This document shows positions 38,604 to 47,536 of a DNA stretch of 64,000 nucleotides, piece after piece; position 1 is the first letter of the stretch, and every line of letters starts with the position of its first letter. The DNA is taken from positions 1,344,501 to 1,408,500 of the forward strand of contig NZ_JARBXM010000001.1 of NCBI RefSeq assembly GCF_028890305.1. The letters run 5' to 3'. Both the position numbers and the translations under genes were made by a program. The stretch is from Candidatus Methanosphaera massiliense. GTDB lineage: Archaea; Methanobacteriota; Methanobacteria; Methanobacteriales; Methanobacteriaceae. Under the pieces are notes generated by a model. That model worked only from the letters and a program-made list of their open reading frames with translations. It was not told the origin of the DNA and ran no database searches.

Positions 38604-41600
38604 TCAGTGTCTGCGTATCCAATCATAAACACGTTTACAATTTAATTTATCATGATATTTGAAGAATTTATCTACACGTTCCTGGTAAATACTTTCCATT
38701 CTACAATCATGGGATAGATAATATGATATTTTTTCAAATAAATCATCCTTATTTTCTACTACTTCTCCAAATCCCATGTCTTCATAACTATAATAGCTTT
38801 TACCATGATGATAATCATCAAATGGATGATAATATATAACAGGCTTCTTTAAATATGCAAAATCAAAGAATACTGATGAATAATCGGTTATCAGTAGAGA
38901 TGATTCACTAAATAGCTTCTGATATGATTCATCATAACTTAGTCTGACATCTGGATTAATATCGATCAAATCAATATATTTCTTACCGCTGTCACCGGTT
39001 ATATACTTATTTAATCTTGGATGTGGCTTGAAAACAATATCATATCCATACTTCTTGGATAATGATACTATTTTACTGTTAAGAAGATTATTTATGCTCT
39101 TAACATAATTTGAGTTTTTAAATAACTCCTCATTACCTTCAAGGTAATTACGCCATGTTGGTATAATTAATATCTGTTTACGTGGATGATTCTCCAAGTT
39201 ATCAAATCGCGGAAATCCTAGTGTCTGAATTATCTCTTCATCATAATTATATCCTTTAACAAGAAATGAATCATGTTCTTTATCAGATACTGTTGATATT
39301 AATGATAAATTCTTATCATACTTTTTAAGGTAATTTGAAATATTTCCCAGTGTAACACCATGCTGTAGGAAGTATATTTTCGGATTTCCTATACCATTAT
39401 ATAATTCCCTTAAATCTTTATTGGATGTATCTGAATAAAATGGATTAATCACGGGTTCATCAGGATGTGATGTTATGATCTTATCAGCTAAGAGAAACAT
39501 TAGTTTATGTTTGAATGACCCGTAGGGTATAACATTACTATTACCTGATAATCTCTTGAATGATACTGAATCCTTTTTTACAGTATAGTATTTAGATATA
39601 TTATCGTCCTGATTTATAGCATAATGGAATAAGTGTTCACCATTATCATCAGCTTGCTCTGGACGGTCCATAAACAGGTATACTTGTTTATTACGTAAAT
39701 TCTTAATAGGATAGGCTAATAAGAATAGTGCTCTGAGTTTTAATGCTTCTTTATAACCATATCTTTTATCATTTAATATCTTTTTAAATATACTGTATTC
39801 ATATCTGAGTATTGATTTATAACTATAATCATGTACATGGAATGATTTACCTTTAAGAAGCACTATTTTTGAATCATAGATTGAATATATGCTTGTCTTT
39901 GAAATACGAACAGTTTCCCTGAATGATAAATTCATATACATGGATATTATATTATCCTCATCATAATTTGTTCTGTCTCCATCGATATGGTAGGTTGTTC
40001 TTATCTTTACCTGACAGTTTTCATGATCTAATACTGGTATCTTTAAGTCAAAGTTATGTTTATACTGCCAATTTTTAGACAGATACTTTAAATTAACCCT
40101 ATCTGTATAAAACACTTGTATATCAGGGTATGTACCTACTACTTCACCATCAACTGATTTAACACCATCAATTGTGATGTAATCAGAATTGAAATTACTG
40201 TTCAGAAATCCTGATATTTGCAGGTTATTATCCTTAAATTCTACTATATCCAGCCAGATTCTATGTTTATTAAGATTATATATAACATGGTTCCTGGTTT
40301 TTAGTAATGCATTGTTCTTTTTTAATTCTACATGTAAATCCTTATTTTTTAATGTTAAGAAGAATGATTTGAACATTCCTCCTGTTATGTTTCTGTTGTT
40401 TTCAAAGATTTCCATGTCCAGATTATCTATCACGTAATATAATAGATTCCAGAATTCATTGATTTCTTCCTGGGATTCTAGTGTTAGTTCTGGTTCTTTT
40501 AGCATCCATTGAAGGTCATATGCTATTAAGTATTGGATAAATAATGGTACATTGTCTTCTTTTTCTTGACAATATTCTATTAATTCTATGAAGTAATTTT
40601 TAAGTATGTCTGTGAAGAATTCCTTTTTTGTTGTGGACTGGTCTATTGTTGAAGTTAAATCTGCCCGTTTACGGTAGTAGTATGTTGCCGTGCTTACGGC
40701 TCCATATTTTTTCTTGCCTAGCAGTATTTTGTTGATTAATATACAATCCTCAGCATGAACAACATCTGTTGGAAATTTATTTTCGGCAAATACCTCCTTC
40801 TTAAAAAATGCTGATGAAGCAGATAACTGCGGATTATTAGGATTTTCAACTAAATCAATAACATGAGTCTTATTAAACTTGTAATTTAACATATGTCCAG
40901 CATTTTTACGTTCAAAGAAATTTATTGGAATAGCAGTGATATCTATTTCATCATAATGTTTATTAAAGAATTTATATACATCCTCTAAAGTGTTAGATGA
41001 TAATATATCATCACTATCTAAAAAGTTAACATAATCTCCTTCCACGTAGTTAAGACCATTATTACGTGCTGTTGCCTGTCCACAGTTTTTTTGTGTAACT
41101 ACTTTAATATTTTCCGGATATTTTTTCTCATATTTTTTTAGTATTGATAGTGAGTTATCAGTACTTCCGTCATCAACAAGTATCAATTGAACATTATCCT
41201 CAAATCCTATTGATTGATTGATAACTGAGTTTATTGCTTCCTCCACGTAGTTTTCAGTGTTATATACTGCCACTACTATAGAGAAAATGAATTTGTTTAC
41301 TAGTGTAAAATCTTTACCATTACTGATAAGTTTATATTTTCCTGCTAGTAATCTATCACGTTTATGATGGGTAATTGTAATGTTTTTCGTGTATTGCTTG
41401 TTATTATCTAGTATTATGAAATGATATTTATCATTATTATTGTATGGGATTTCTACTGTGAATTTATAGTAATTACTCCATTCTATTGGAAAATGATTAA
41501 GATTGTAATAATTATCATTGGAATAAGTAGTATGTTTACAGTTAAATGTCTCGGTTTTTTCCTTATTTTCTTTAATTAGATTTATTATTACAGAATCACT

Positions 41601-41735
41601 GGGATGACTTGTTCCTAATACACCCTTAATTGTCAGTGTTTCATTGTTTAGTTCTGCATCCTCAATATATATATTATCAGATGTCTCAGAATCATATTTT
41701 TTTGATTTATTATTTATAGTAGAAACGGTAATCAC
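38604..41735 (-). CDS. GT2 / TagF-like glycerophosphotransferase fusion
   Basis: 1043 residues. Residues 1-145 form a beta-rich module. A GT2 domain follows (FIFSIVVAVYNTENY, ILVDDGSTDNS, NFLDSDDILSS). The C-terminal ~380 residues match CDP-glycerol glycerophosphotransferases: KIYFLQHGVTLGN, IIPTWRNYLEG, DIVFKPHPRL, LITDYSSVFFDFAYLKKPVIYY. This family makes poly-glycerol or ribitol phosphate chains such as teichoic acid. An archaeal enzyme with this fusion implies a teichoic-acid-like surface polymer. The GTG at 41735 sits directly on GGAGTG, so the exact start is unsure. Confidence 0.88.
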   Translation of the reverse strand: MITVSTINNKSKKYDSETSDNIYIEDAELNNETLTIKGVLGTSHPSDSVIINLIKENKEKTETFNCKHTTYSNDNYYNLNHFPIEWSNYYKFTVEIPYNNNDKYHFIILDNNKQYTKNITITHHKRDRLLAGKYKLISNGKDFTLVNKFIFSIVVAVYNTENYVEEAINSVINQSIGFEDNVQLILVDDGSTDNSLSILKKYEKKYPENIKVVTQKNCGQATARNNGLNYVEGDYVNFLDSDDILSSNTLEDVYKFFNKHYDEIDITAIPINFFERKNAGHMLNYKFNKTHVIDLVENPNNPQLSASSAFFKKEVFAENKFPTDVVHAEDCILINKILLGKKKYGAVSTATYYYRKRADLTSTIDQSTTKKEFFTDILKNYFIELIEYCQEKEDNVPLFIQYLIAYDLQWMLKEPELTLESQEEINEFWNLLYYVIDNLDMEIFENNRNITGGMFKSFFLTLKNKDLHVELKKNNALLKTRNHVIYNLNKHRIWLDIVEFKDNNLQISGFLNSNFNSDYITIDGVKSVDGEVVGTYPDIQVFYTDRVNLKYLSKNWQYKHNFDLKIPVLDHENCQVKIRTTYHIDGDRTNYDEDNIISMYMNLSFRETVRISKTSIYSIYDSKIVLLKGKSFHVHDYSYKSILRYEYSIFKKILNDKRYGYKEALKLRALFLLAYPIKNLRNKQVYLFMDRPEQADDNGEHLFHYAINQDDNISKYYTVKKDSVSFKRLSGNSNVIPYGSFKHKLMFLLADKIITSHPDEPVINPFYSDTSNKDLRELYNGIGNPKIYFLQHGVTLGNISNYLKKYDKNLSLISTVSDKEHDSFLVKGYNYDEEIIQTLGFPRFDNLENHPRKQILIIPTWRNYLEGNEELFKNSNYVKSINNLLNSKIVSLSKKYGYDIVFKPHPRLNKYITGDSGKKYIDLIDINPDVRLSYDESYQKLFSESSLLITDYSSVFFDFAYLKKPVIYYHPFDDYHHGKSYYSYEDMGFGEVVENKDDLFEKISYYLSHDCRMESIYQERVDKFFKYHDKLNCKRVYDWIRRH

Positions 41736-41793
41736 ACTCCAATTGTTTGATTCAATAAAAAATAATTCTATTTAGAAAAAATAATTTGCTTCA

Positions 41794-41826
41794 TATTATA
41801 GTATTATCAAAGAATGTATAAATAAT
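41794..41826 (-). promoter_or_regulatory. probable promoter of the transferase cluster
   Basis: On the minus strand ATTATTTATACATTC (about 41812-41826) is a TATA-like box some 80 bp before the GTG at 41735. The same bases also resemble the IS630 terminal repeat next door (TATTATAGTATT), so part of this may be an old element end. Confidence 0.4.
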
Positions 41827-41892
41827 TTTTCTAATTGCCTGTAATTAGATATTTTCGTGTTTTTTCTATTTAAACGTTGATATTATAGTATT

Positions 41893-43229
41893 TTACCAAA
41901 TGTTTATACCTAAATATTCATTAACCCAATTTGTGTAAAATGATGTTAAATCAACTATTTTATAGAATTCACGTTCAAATATTTCTATTAATTTGTTTAA
42001 ATTTTCATACATTGATTTATATATTTTAGATTTAATTTTACGCCATACATCTTCAATTGGATTTAAATCAGGGCAATATGGTTTTAAAAAGATTAAATTT
42101 ATGTTCAATATTTCACAGGCTTTTTCAACAATTTTAGCATGATGTATTCTTGCGTTATCTAAAATAATATTTATTCTTTTTTCTTTTGAGTTTATTTCCA
42201 TTATTTTTGGATTTGATAGGTTATTCAGTAATCTTAATCTTTTTTCATACCCTATTTTTCTTGAATTGTTGTTGTCTTCTTTCCTGCAAATCTTTTGAAT
42301 TTTTTCTATGGAAATTTGTTTGGAATTGTCATTATATAGTTCATCATTGATTTTATTTATCAAATCCATTTCATTTAGTGATTTAGAGGATAGATATTTT
42401 TTTATTTTTTCATCAGATAAGTTTTCATTGTTTATTGCATCTTTGATTAATTGTTTACCTAATCTATTAGTCATGTTTTCAATACGGTAATGGCATAAGG
42501 TAATTACAAAGTGAAATGCATTGTTTTTTGTATTTACCTCCATATATGAGTTGCAATTGATTCCTTGAAATCCAGTTACATTTATTCCAAATTTTACTGG
42601 ATGTTTTGTTTGTATATTTTTTTCTCCAGGAGCATATAATATTCTTGTAACATTTGGAACATTTTGACAAGATGTTTCATCTAAAAAAGCAAAATATTCT
42701 GTTTGTATGTCTGTTGTCTTTAGTTTTTTTTAAGATCTTCTTCAGGATTCTTAGGACGTGTGTTGTATTTAATGAATGGTTTTCCATAGTTTAAATTTAA
42801 TTTTTGTCTTGTAATAACCCATACTTGCTTCTCACTATATGTTATACCATATTTTTCTTTAATTAAGTTTCGTACATCTTTTAAATTATATTTCTCTTCA
42901 TTTCCAGTTATGATTTCATTCAATTCTTTTAATTGTTGATCAGTTAAATATGATTTTCTTCCACAATTGGAATAATTTGAAAATAAACCATCAACGCCAT
43001 TTTCATTATATTGTTTGACCCAACGTTCGCCTGTTTTTCTTGAAATATTAATGTTTTTTGAGGCTTTAGCAATACTTTCACCATTTGCAACCATGTTAAT
43101 TAACAAAAGACGCCTATAAACAGTGTAATATTCCTTGTACTCTTTCAGCATGTCTGAAATTTCTGAAAGTTCTAAATGTTTTTCAATTTTATTATTAAAT
43201 TTTTCCATGAATATACATTTATAATCCAT
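41893..43229 (-). CDS. IS630 transposase in two frames joined by -1 slip
   Basis: The first frame (43229 to 42720) holds the helix-turn-helix region: AKASKNINISRKTGERWVKQYNENG and SEKQVWVITRQKLNLNYGKP. It ends just after an A8 run. The second frame, entered by a -1 shift, carries the DDE domain: FAFLDETSCQN, INIILDNARIHHAK and PYCPDLNPIEDVWRKIK. It is open without a stop down to 41893. The joined protein is about 445 residues, longer than typical IS630 transposases because of an insert around NKINDELYNDNSKQISIEK. With the slippery site it is probably functional. Confidence 0.88.
42723..42731 (-). promoter_or_regulatory. programmed -1 frameshift site
   Basis: On the minus strand the zero frame reads CTT AAA AAA AAC TAA, so the heptamer A AAA AAC (X XXY YYZ) is directly before the stop. 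A -1 slip gives KKKLKTTDIQTEYFAFLDET and opens the DDE frame. This is the classical slippery sequence, and IS630 members are known to use such sites. Confidence 0.75.
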
Positions 43230-43352
43230 TAGGTATAAACTTTTAGTAAAAAACTATAATAGTATTTTTGTTTTTATTGAATTATTATAGTATTTAGGAG
43301 GTTTTAATGTTTTAAAAAAAAATAGTAGAAGAGTAATTTTAGTTTAATGTTT

Positions 43353-43739
43353 TTATACGTATATGTTTCTATGTCCGCATTTTGGACAGTACTCTAGTCT
43401 TGAGTCATATACAGCTCCACATCCAGGATATTTACATGTTTTCATGTATCCAACGTTTTTATCTACTCCTGCTTGTTCATAGGTTACTTTGTTTGATGAG
43501 CTTGATGCTTTTGATCCTGAACTTGACCCTGAGCTTGAACTTGAACTCTGTGATGAATCACTAGTCTGTGAATCATTTGTTGTATTGTTTTGTTGTGTAT
43601 CATTTAATTGTTGTTGTACTTGTTGTAATGATTGATTGAGTTCTTCGTTTTGTTCCTGCATATCAGTATATAAAGTATATGCTCCAAATGCTACACAGCA
43701 TATTATAACAACAATAACAGCTGTCAATACTATTTTCAT
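43353..43739 (-). CDS. anchored protein with C-terminal zinc ribbon
   Basis: 128 residues. Residues 4-24 are a membrane anchor (VLTAVIVVIICCVAFGAYTLY). A Gln-rich coiled coil follows (NEELNQSLQQVQQQLND), then a nearly pure Ser/Gly linker (about 60-85). The C-terminus holds CKYPGC and CPKCG, a four-cysteine zinc ribbon. With an N-terminal anchor the ribbon would be outside the cell, an unusual place for it; an N-in or N-out choice cannot be settled by eye. Function unknown. Confidence 0.78.
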   Translation of the reverse strand: MKIVLTAVIVVIICCVAFGAYTLYTDMQEQNEELNQSLQQVQQQLNDTQQNNTTNDSQTSDSSQSSSSSSGSSSGSKASSSSNKVTYEQAGVDKNVGYMKTCKYPGCGAVYDSRLEYCPKCGHRNIYV

Positions 43740-44166
43740 CTCTGACCTTATGATAAAACCTCCCTTTTAACTATTATATACATGTATTTTAATTTAATAT
43801 CCTTAAAAACAATAAAAAAGATATCTCAGACACTTATCTTATCAAAAATATTAACTGATATTAACATGTTTTAGTCTTAAATTTGTAATTTATAATTATT
43901 AAATATAACGTGATTATTAATGGAATTCACGTAATTAAATCATGTTTTCTAATAATAACAATTATAGATAATACTATGTAATACAAAATACTGGTAAAAA
44001 TATTAAATGAATGTATATATACTTTATGTTTTATAAATTAATATATAAGATAAAATAAGAGTTATTAAAACTCTAAATATAAATTAATAAACTACCCTTT
44101 TTTTATAAGACTTAACCTAAAATTACAGGGTTAAATAATATACTAACAAGTATGAGGTAAAAGAAA
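43740..44166. promoter_or_regulatory. divergent intergenic region
   Basis: 427 bp of AT-rich sequence between two divergent genes. It should hold a promoter for each. TATATATACTTTATG near 44012 is a TATA-like candidate for the rightward gene, and GAGGT near 44154 is its ribosome binding site. No ORF is seen. Confidence 0.45.
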
Positions 44167-44871
44167 ATGACAACATCTCATAATAAAATAAAAACACAAA
44201 CAAAAGCAGAAATCACTGATTCTGATACTCACATGTTCACAGTACATGTAACTGTTACAGAACAGGGAACAGGAAAACCTGTAACTAAAGGAAGAGTAAC
44301 TATAAAATCAAAAAAGGGTAAAATAATTGGTACAGGTAAAATAAAAGAAGGAACAGCTGATATAACAGCATCAATAACCAATAAAAATTATAAATTAACA
44401 ATAATCTACGAGGGAACAGAACATACCTATGATGAAAGTGTTACAAAGATTGACTTCCAGAAAGAATACCTATTCTATAAGACAAGCTCATACTTATGGA
44501 TTGCAATCATTGCAGCACTAATAATAATAGTATACACGATAGGATTATACACATTATTAATAACAGCATATCCGCAATCCCAGCTAGCACATACACTAAG
44601 TAGTATTATACCATACGTAGCAGTATCCAACACTACAATGCAACACTTCTATCTAGCAAACCTACACTACTTACAATTCTTTGTTAATATTCTTATATGG
44701 ATATTGATAATATCCTTTATTACAGCAGGAGTATATGCTACACAATTTAACAGTAATTTCCACAATATAATTCGAAAAAATGTAACAAATCACAGTGTAT
44801 TTCAGCATTTCTTTGGATTAATCATAGTAATACTCATGATAATTACAATAATCACAGTGATAATAGCATAA
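44167..44871 (+). CDS. Ig-like domain membrane protein
   Basis: 234 residues. Residues 13-95 look like a bacterial Ig-like (invasin-type) repeat: FTVHVTVTEQGTGKPVTKGRVTIKS ... GTADITASITNKNYKLTIIYEG. Three hydrophobic segments follow at about 113-136, 165-190 and 213-234. There is no signal peptide before the Ig-like domain, so either it faces the cytoplasm or the first helix exports it. Homologous Ig-like repeats form stalks in archaeal adhesins. Function unknown. Confidence 0.7.
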   Translation: MTTSHNKIKTQTKAEITDSDTHMFTVHVTVTEQGTGKPVTKGRVTIKSKKGKIIGTGKIKEGTADITASITNKNYKLTIIYEGTEHTYDESVTKIDFQKEYLFYKTSSYLWIAIIAALIIIVYTIGLYTLLITAYPQSQLAHTLSSIIPYVAVSNTTMQHFYLANLHYLQFFVNILIWILIISFITAGVYATQFNSNFHNIIRKNVTNHSVFQHFFGLIIVILMIITIITVIIA

Positions 44872-45082
44872 AATACAATCCTAAACTCCTACTATTTTTA
44901 TATATTCTTTTAAAAGAAAATACCAAATTAAAAAGAAATTCATTACATTAAAGAATTCTTATATGATAATGAAGTATTAATGAAGTTTAATAAATTCAAA
45001 ACTATATATAAACATTAAATATTATATTATATTATATATTATAAGAAAAAAATTTATAATAATTATACACAGGGGTGTAATT

Positions 45083-46522
45083 ATGAAAGTAACATTAGTT
45101 AATCCACCACAAACAGCATCTAAATACAAATTCATGGGTGTAATAGCACCACCACTTGGAATAGCTTATATGGCATCAGTACTAAGAGAAAATGGTAAAG
45201 AAGTGGATATACTAGATGCATCAGCAGAGGATTTAACATTCAGTGAATATAAAGAAGAAATCAAACGAAGAAACCCGGATTTAGTAGCAATAACAGCTTT
45301 AACTCCAACCATTGGAAGAGCACTGGAAGCTGCAGAAATAACCAAAATGGTATTACCAGATTGTCTAGTAGTAATGGGCGGATATCATCCTACATTTAAT
45401 TACGAAGAAACACTGCAAGATGAAAGCGTAGATATGGTTATACGTGGAGAAGGAGAATATATACTATTAGATCTTGTAGATACATTAGAAAATGATGGAA
45501 ATCTAAGAGAAGTAAAAGGTATAGTATACCAGGAAGAAGATGAGGAAGGTAACAAGAGTACTATCATCAATGAAATAGCACATCCAGAACCAGATCTTGA
45601 TAAAATACCGTTCCCTGCATTCGACCTGCTACCAATGGACAAGTACCGATTACTAGACATGGACACACATATGACAACAATGATAACATCAAGAGGATGT
45701 CCAATGCAATGCTCATTCTGTTCATCAGCAGCTATGCATGGTAAATTTGTAAGAGAACGAAGTGTAAAAAACATAGTGGATGAAATAGAATTCCTAACAA
45801 CACACTACGATATTGATACAATAGCCTTCATGGATGATACTTTCACACTAAATAAACAGAAAGTAATGGATATCTGTGATGAAATAATGAACAGAAACAT
45901 TAAAATATGGTGGGGTTGCACTTCACGTGTAGATACATTAGATGAAGAAGTACTACAAAAAATGAAGGATAGTGGATGTATAACAATATTCATGGGAGTG
46001 GAATCAGCAGATCAACAAGCTCTAGATAATATGAATAAAAACACTACCATTGAAAAAATAGAAACAGCATTCAAAGTATCACGTAAACTAAAAATCAGAA
46101 CAATAGCATCTGTAGCACTTGGAATGCCTGGAGATACCAAAGAAATAATGAATAAGACAATAAAATTTGTACACTCACTTAAACCAAACTATGCAATATA
46201 CAGTCTTGCTACACCATACCCTGGAACAAGATTCTATCAAGAATCATTTGAGAAAAATCTTATTAAAGTAAAAGACTGGTCTAAATATACATTAATCAGC
46301 CCTATCATAGAAACAGTAGACTTTTCACTGAAAGACTTAAGAAGAATACAGGCAAAAGCATTTATTAAATTTTATTTAAGACCACAATATCTTCTAAGTC
46401 AATTTATAAAAGACGGACCATACTTTATTAAAACAGTATTCGGTGTAATAAAAACAGCCTTAGGTAAAACTCCTAACACAACAGATTATAACAAACGAGA
46501 CATTAAAGCACTAGAACCATAA
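45083..46522 (+). CDS. B12-binding-domain radical SAM protein
   Basis: 479 residues. An N-terminal cobalamin-binding-like Rossmann domain (MKVTLVNPPQ ... APPLGIAYMASVLRENG ... VVMGGYHPTF ... VIRGEGE, residues 1-125) precedes the radical SAM core with SRGCPMQCSFCSS (CxxxCxxC, about residue 208) and FMDDTFTLN. The layout is that of the BchE/HpnJ/MiaB-like class B group, which methylate or rearrange lipids, hopanoids or cofactors. The typical DxHxxG cobalamin loop is not evident. GGGGTG precedes the ATG. The substrate cannot be deduced; no operon partner is adjacent. Confidence 0.88.
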   Translation: MKVTLVNPPQTASKYKFMGVIAPPLGIAYMASVLRENGKEVDILDASAEDLTFSEYKEEIKRRNPDLVAITALTPTIGRALEAAEITKMVLPDCLVVMGGYHPTFNYEETLQDESVDMVIRGEGEYILLDLVDTLENDGNLREVKGIVYQEEDEEGNKSTIINEIAHPEPDLDKIPFPAFDLLPMDKYRLLDMDTHMTTMITSRGCPMQCSFCSSAAMHGKFVRERSVKNIVDEIEFLTTHYDIDTIAFMDDTFTLNKQKVMDICDEIMNRNIKIWWGCTSRVDTLDEEVLQKMKDSGCITIFMGVESADQQALDNMNKNTTIEKIETAFKVSRKLKIRTIASVALGMPGDTKEIMNKTIKFVHSLKPNYAIYSLATPYPGTRFYQESFEKNLIKVKDWSKYTLISPIIETVDFSLKDLRRIQAKAFIKFYLRPQYLLSQFIKDGPYFIKTVFGVIKTALGKTPNTTDYNKRDIKALEP

Positions 46523-46649
46523 TTATACTAATATTATGTTAAGCTTCTCTTCTCCCTTATTTATTTTACATACTAATTTTTTTATAATATAAACTTATTA
46601 AATAATATAAAATCTATACTTAATATATTAACACATATGAGTTGATTAC

Positions 46650-47105
46650 ATGGACAACAAGATATTATCAGCAATCATAGTAATCATAGTAATAATTATT
46701 TCTTCATTATATGGAGGTCATATTGCTGATAGTAATGATACAGGAAATATAACAGGTAATAGTACTGTAAGTGTCATGGAAGACGGACAATACACTAGTA
46801 TGGAGGATGTATCAGCCTACATTAAAAAATATCATAAATTACCTAGTAATTATATAACAAAAGAGGAAGCACGTGATTTAGGATGGACTGGCGGATCACT
46901 GGAGCCATATGCCCCTGGTAAAAGTATAGGTGGTGATGTATTTACTAACAGACAGGGAATACTGCCACGCAGTGATAAAAAATATATTGAATGTGATATT
47001 GATGCTAATAATACTAGTCGTGGAGCAAAAAGAATAGTATACTCTACCGATGATTACAGAGTTTATTATACAGAGGATCACTACAACACATTCACAGAGG
47101 TATAA
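46650..47105 (+). CDS. secreted barnase-type ribonuclease
   Basis: 151 residues with an N-terminal signal or anchor (ILSAIIVIIVIIISSLYGG, residues 4-22). The rest aligns by eye with barnase throughout: YIKKYHKLPSNYITKEEARDLGW, APGKSIGGDVFTNRQG, YIECDID, RGAKRIVYS and DHYNTFTEV. The barnase active-site residues Lys27, Arg59, Glu73, Arg83, Arg87 and His102 all have counterparts. Such RNases cut single-stranded RNA. The gene just downstream encodes a barstar-type inhibitor, so this is a toxin-immunity pair, unusual for an archaeon. Confidence 0.92.
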   Translation: MDNKILSAIIVIIVIIISSLYGGHIADSNDTGNITGNSTVSVMEDGQYTSMEDVSAYIKKYHKLPSNYITKEEARDLGWTGGSLEPYAPGKSIGGDVFTNRQGILPRSDKKYIECDIDANNTSRGAKRIVYSTDDYRVYYTEDHYNTFTEV

Positions 47106-47148
47106 TAATTAATAATCTTATTATATTGAATAAGGAGGGAATTAATAA

Positions 47149-47394
47149 TTGACAGAATATATAGAATTAGACGGACATAAAATAAAAGAATATTCACATG
47201 AATACCTAATTAAGACACTTGATTTACCAGATTATTATGGTAGAAACTTGGATGCATTATATGATTGTCTTACAGATATATGTGAAGATACAGAAATACA
47301 TTTATTTAATAGTAACGAGGTATCACTTGACCTGATAGATACATTCTTTGATGCAGCATGTGCTAATAATTGTTTAACATTTACAAATGACTAA
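47149..47394 (+). CDS. barstar-type ribonuclease inhibitor
   Basis: 81 residues starting with TTG at 47149, eight bases after a strong GGAGGGA. YIELDGHKIKEYS, LDLPDYYGRNLDALYDCLTD and CLTFTND follow barstar (about 90 residues). The two aspartates that block the barnase active site (Asp35, Asp39) are present in NLDALYDCL. It lies 43 bp after the RNase gene and has its own ribosome binding site, so the immunity protein may be made in excess. It should stay in the cytoplasm to protect the producer before export. Confidence 0.9.
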   Translation: MTEYIELDGHKIKEYSHEYLIKTLDLPDYYGRNLDALYDCLTDICEDTEIHLFNSNEVSLDLIDTFFDAACANNCLTFTND

Positions 47395-47536
47395 TTAAAC
47401 AATTAGCCTCACCCTCTTTAAAATAGAATTTAAAACTTATTTTACAAAATAAAGTTCTGAATTGATATAACTCTTTCTAAGCAAATATTGATTTTTACTT
47501 TTTCTAAAATTAGAAGAAAATCTTTAGAAGAGTGTT

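Larger units (their letters stand above)
41881..43261 (-). mobile_element. IS630-family insertion sequence
   Basis: The left end TATTATAGTATTTTACC at 41881 and the complement of the right end, TATTATAGTTTTTTACT at 43261, form inverted repeats of about 33 bp with three mismatches, both continuing to GTTTATACCTAA. The element begins and ends with TA, as expected for IS630/Tc1 targets. It is about 1381 bp, has one split transposase, and lies between the transferase cluster and an anchored protein gene. Confidence 0.92.

Noticed and set aside
45400-45774. Minus-strand frame of 124 residues inside the B12-binding radical SAM gene
   Set aside because: It lies opposite a well-supported gene and its Ser-rich product has no family features.
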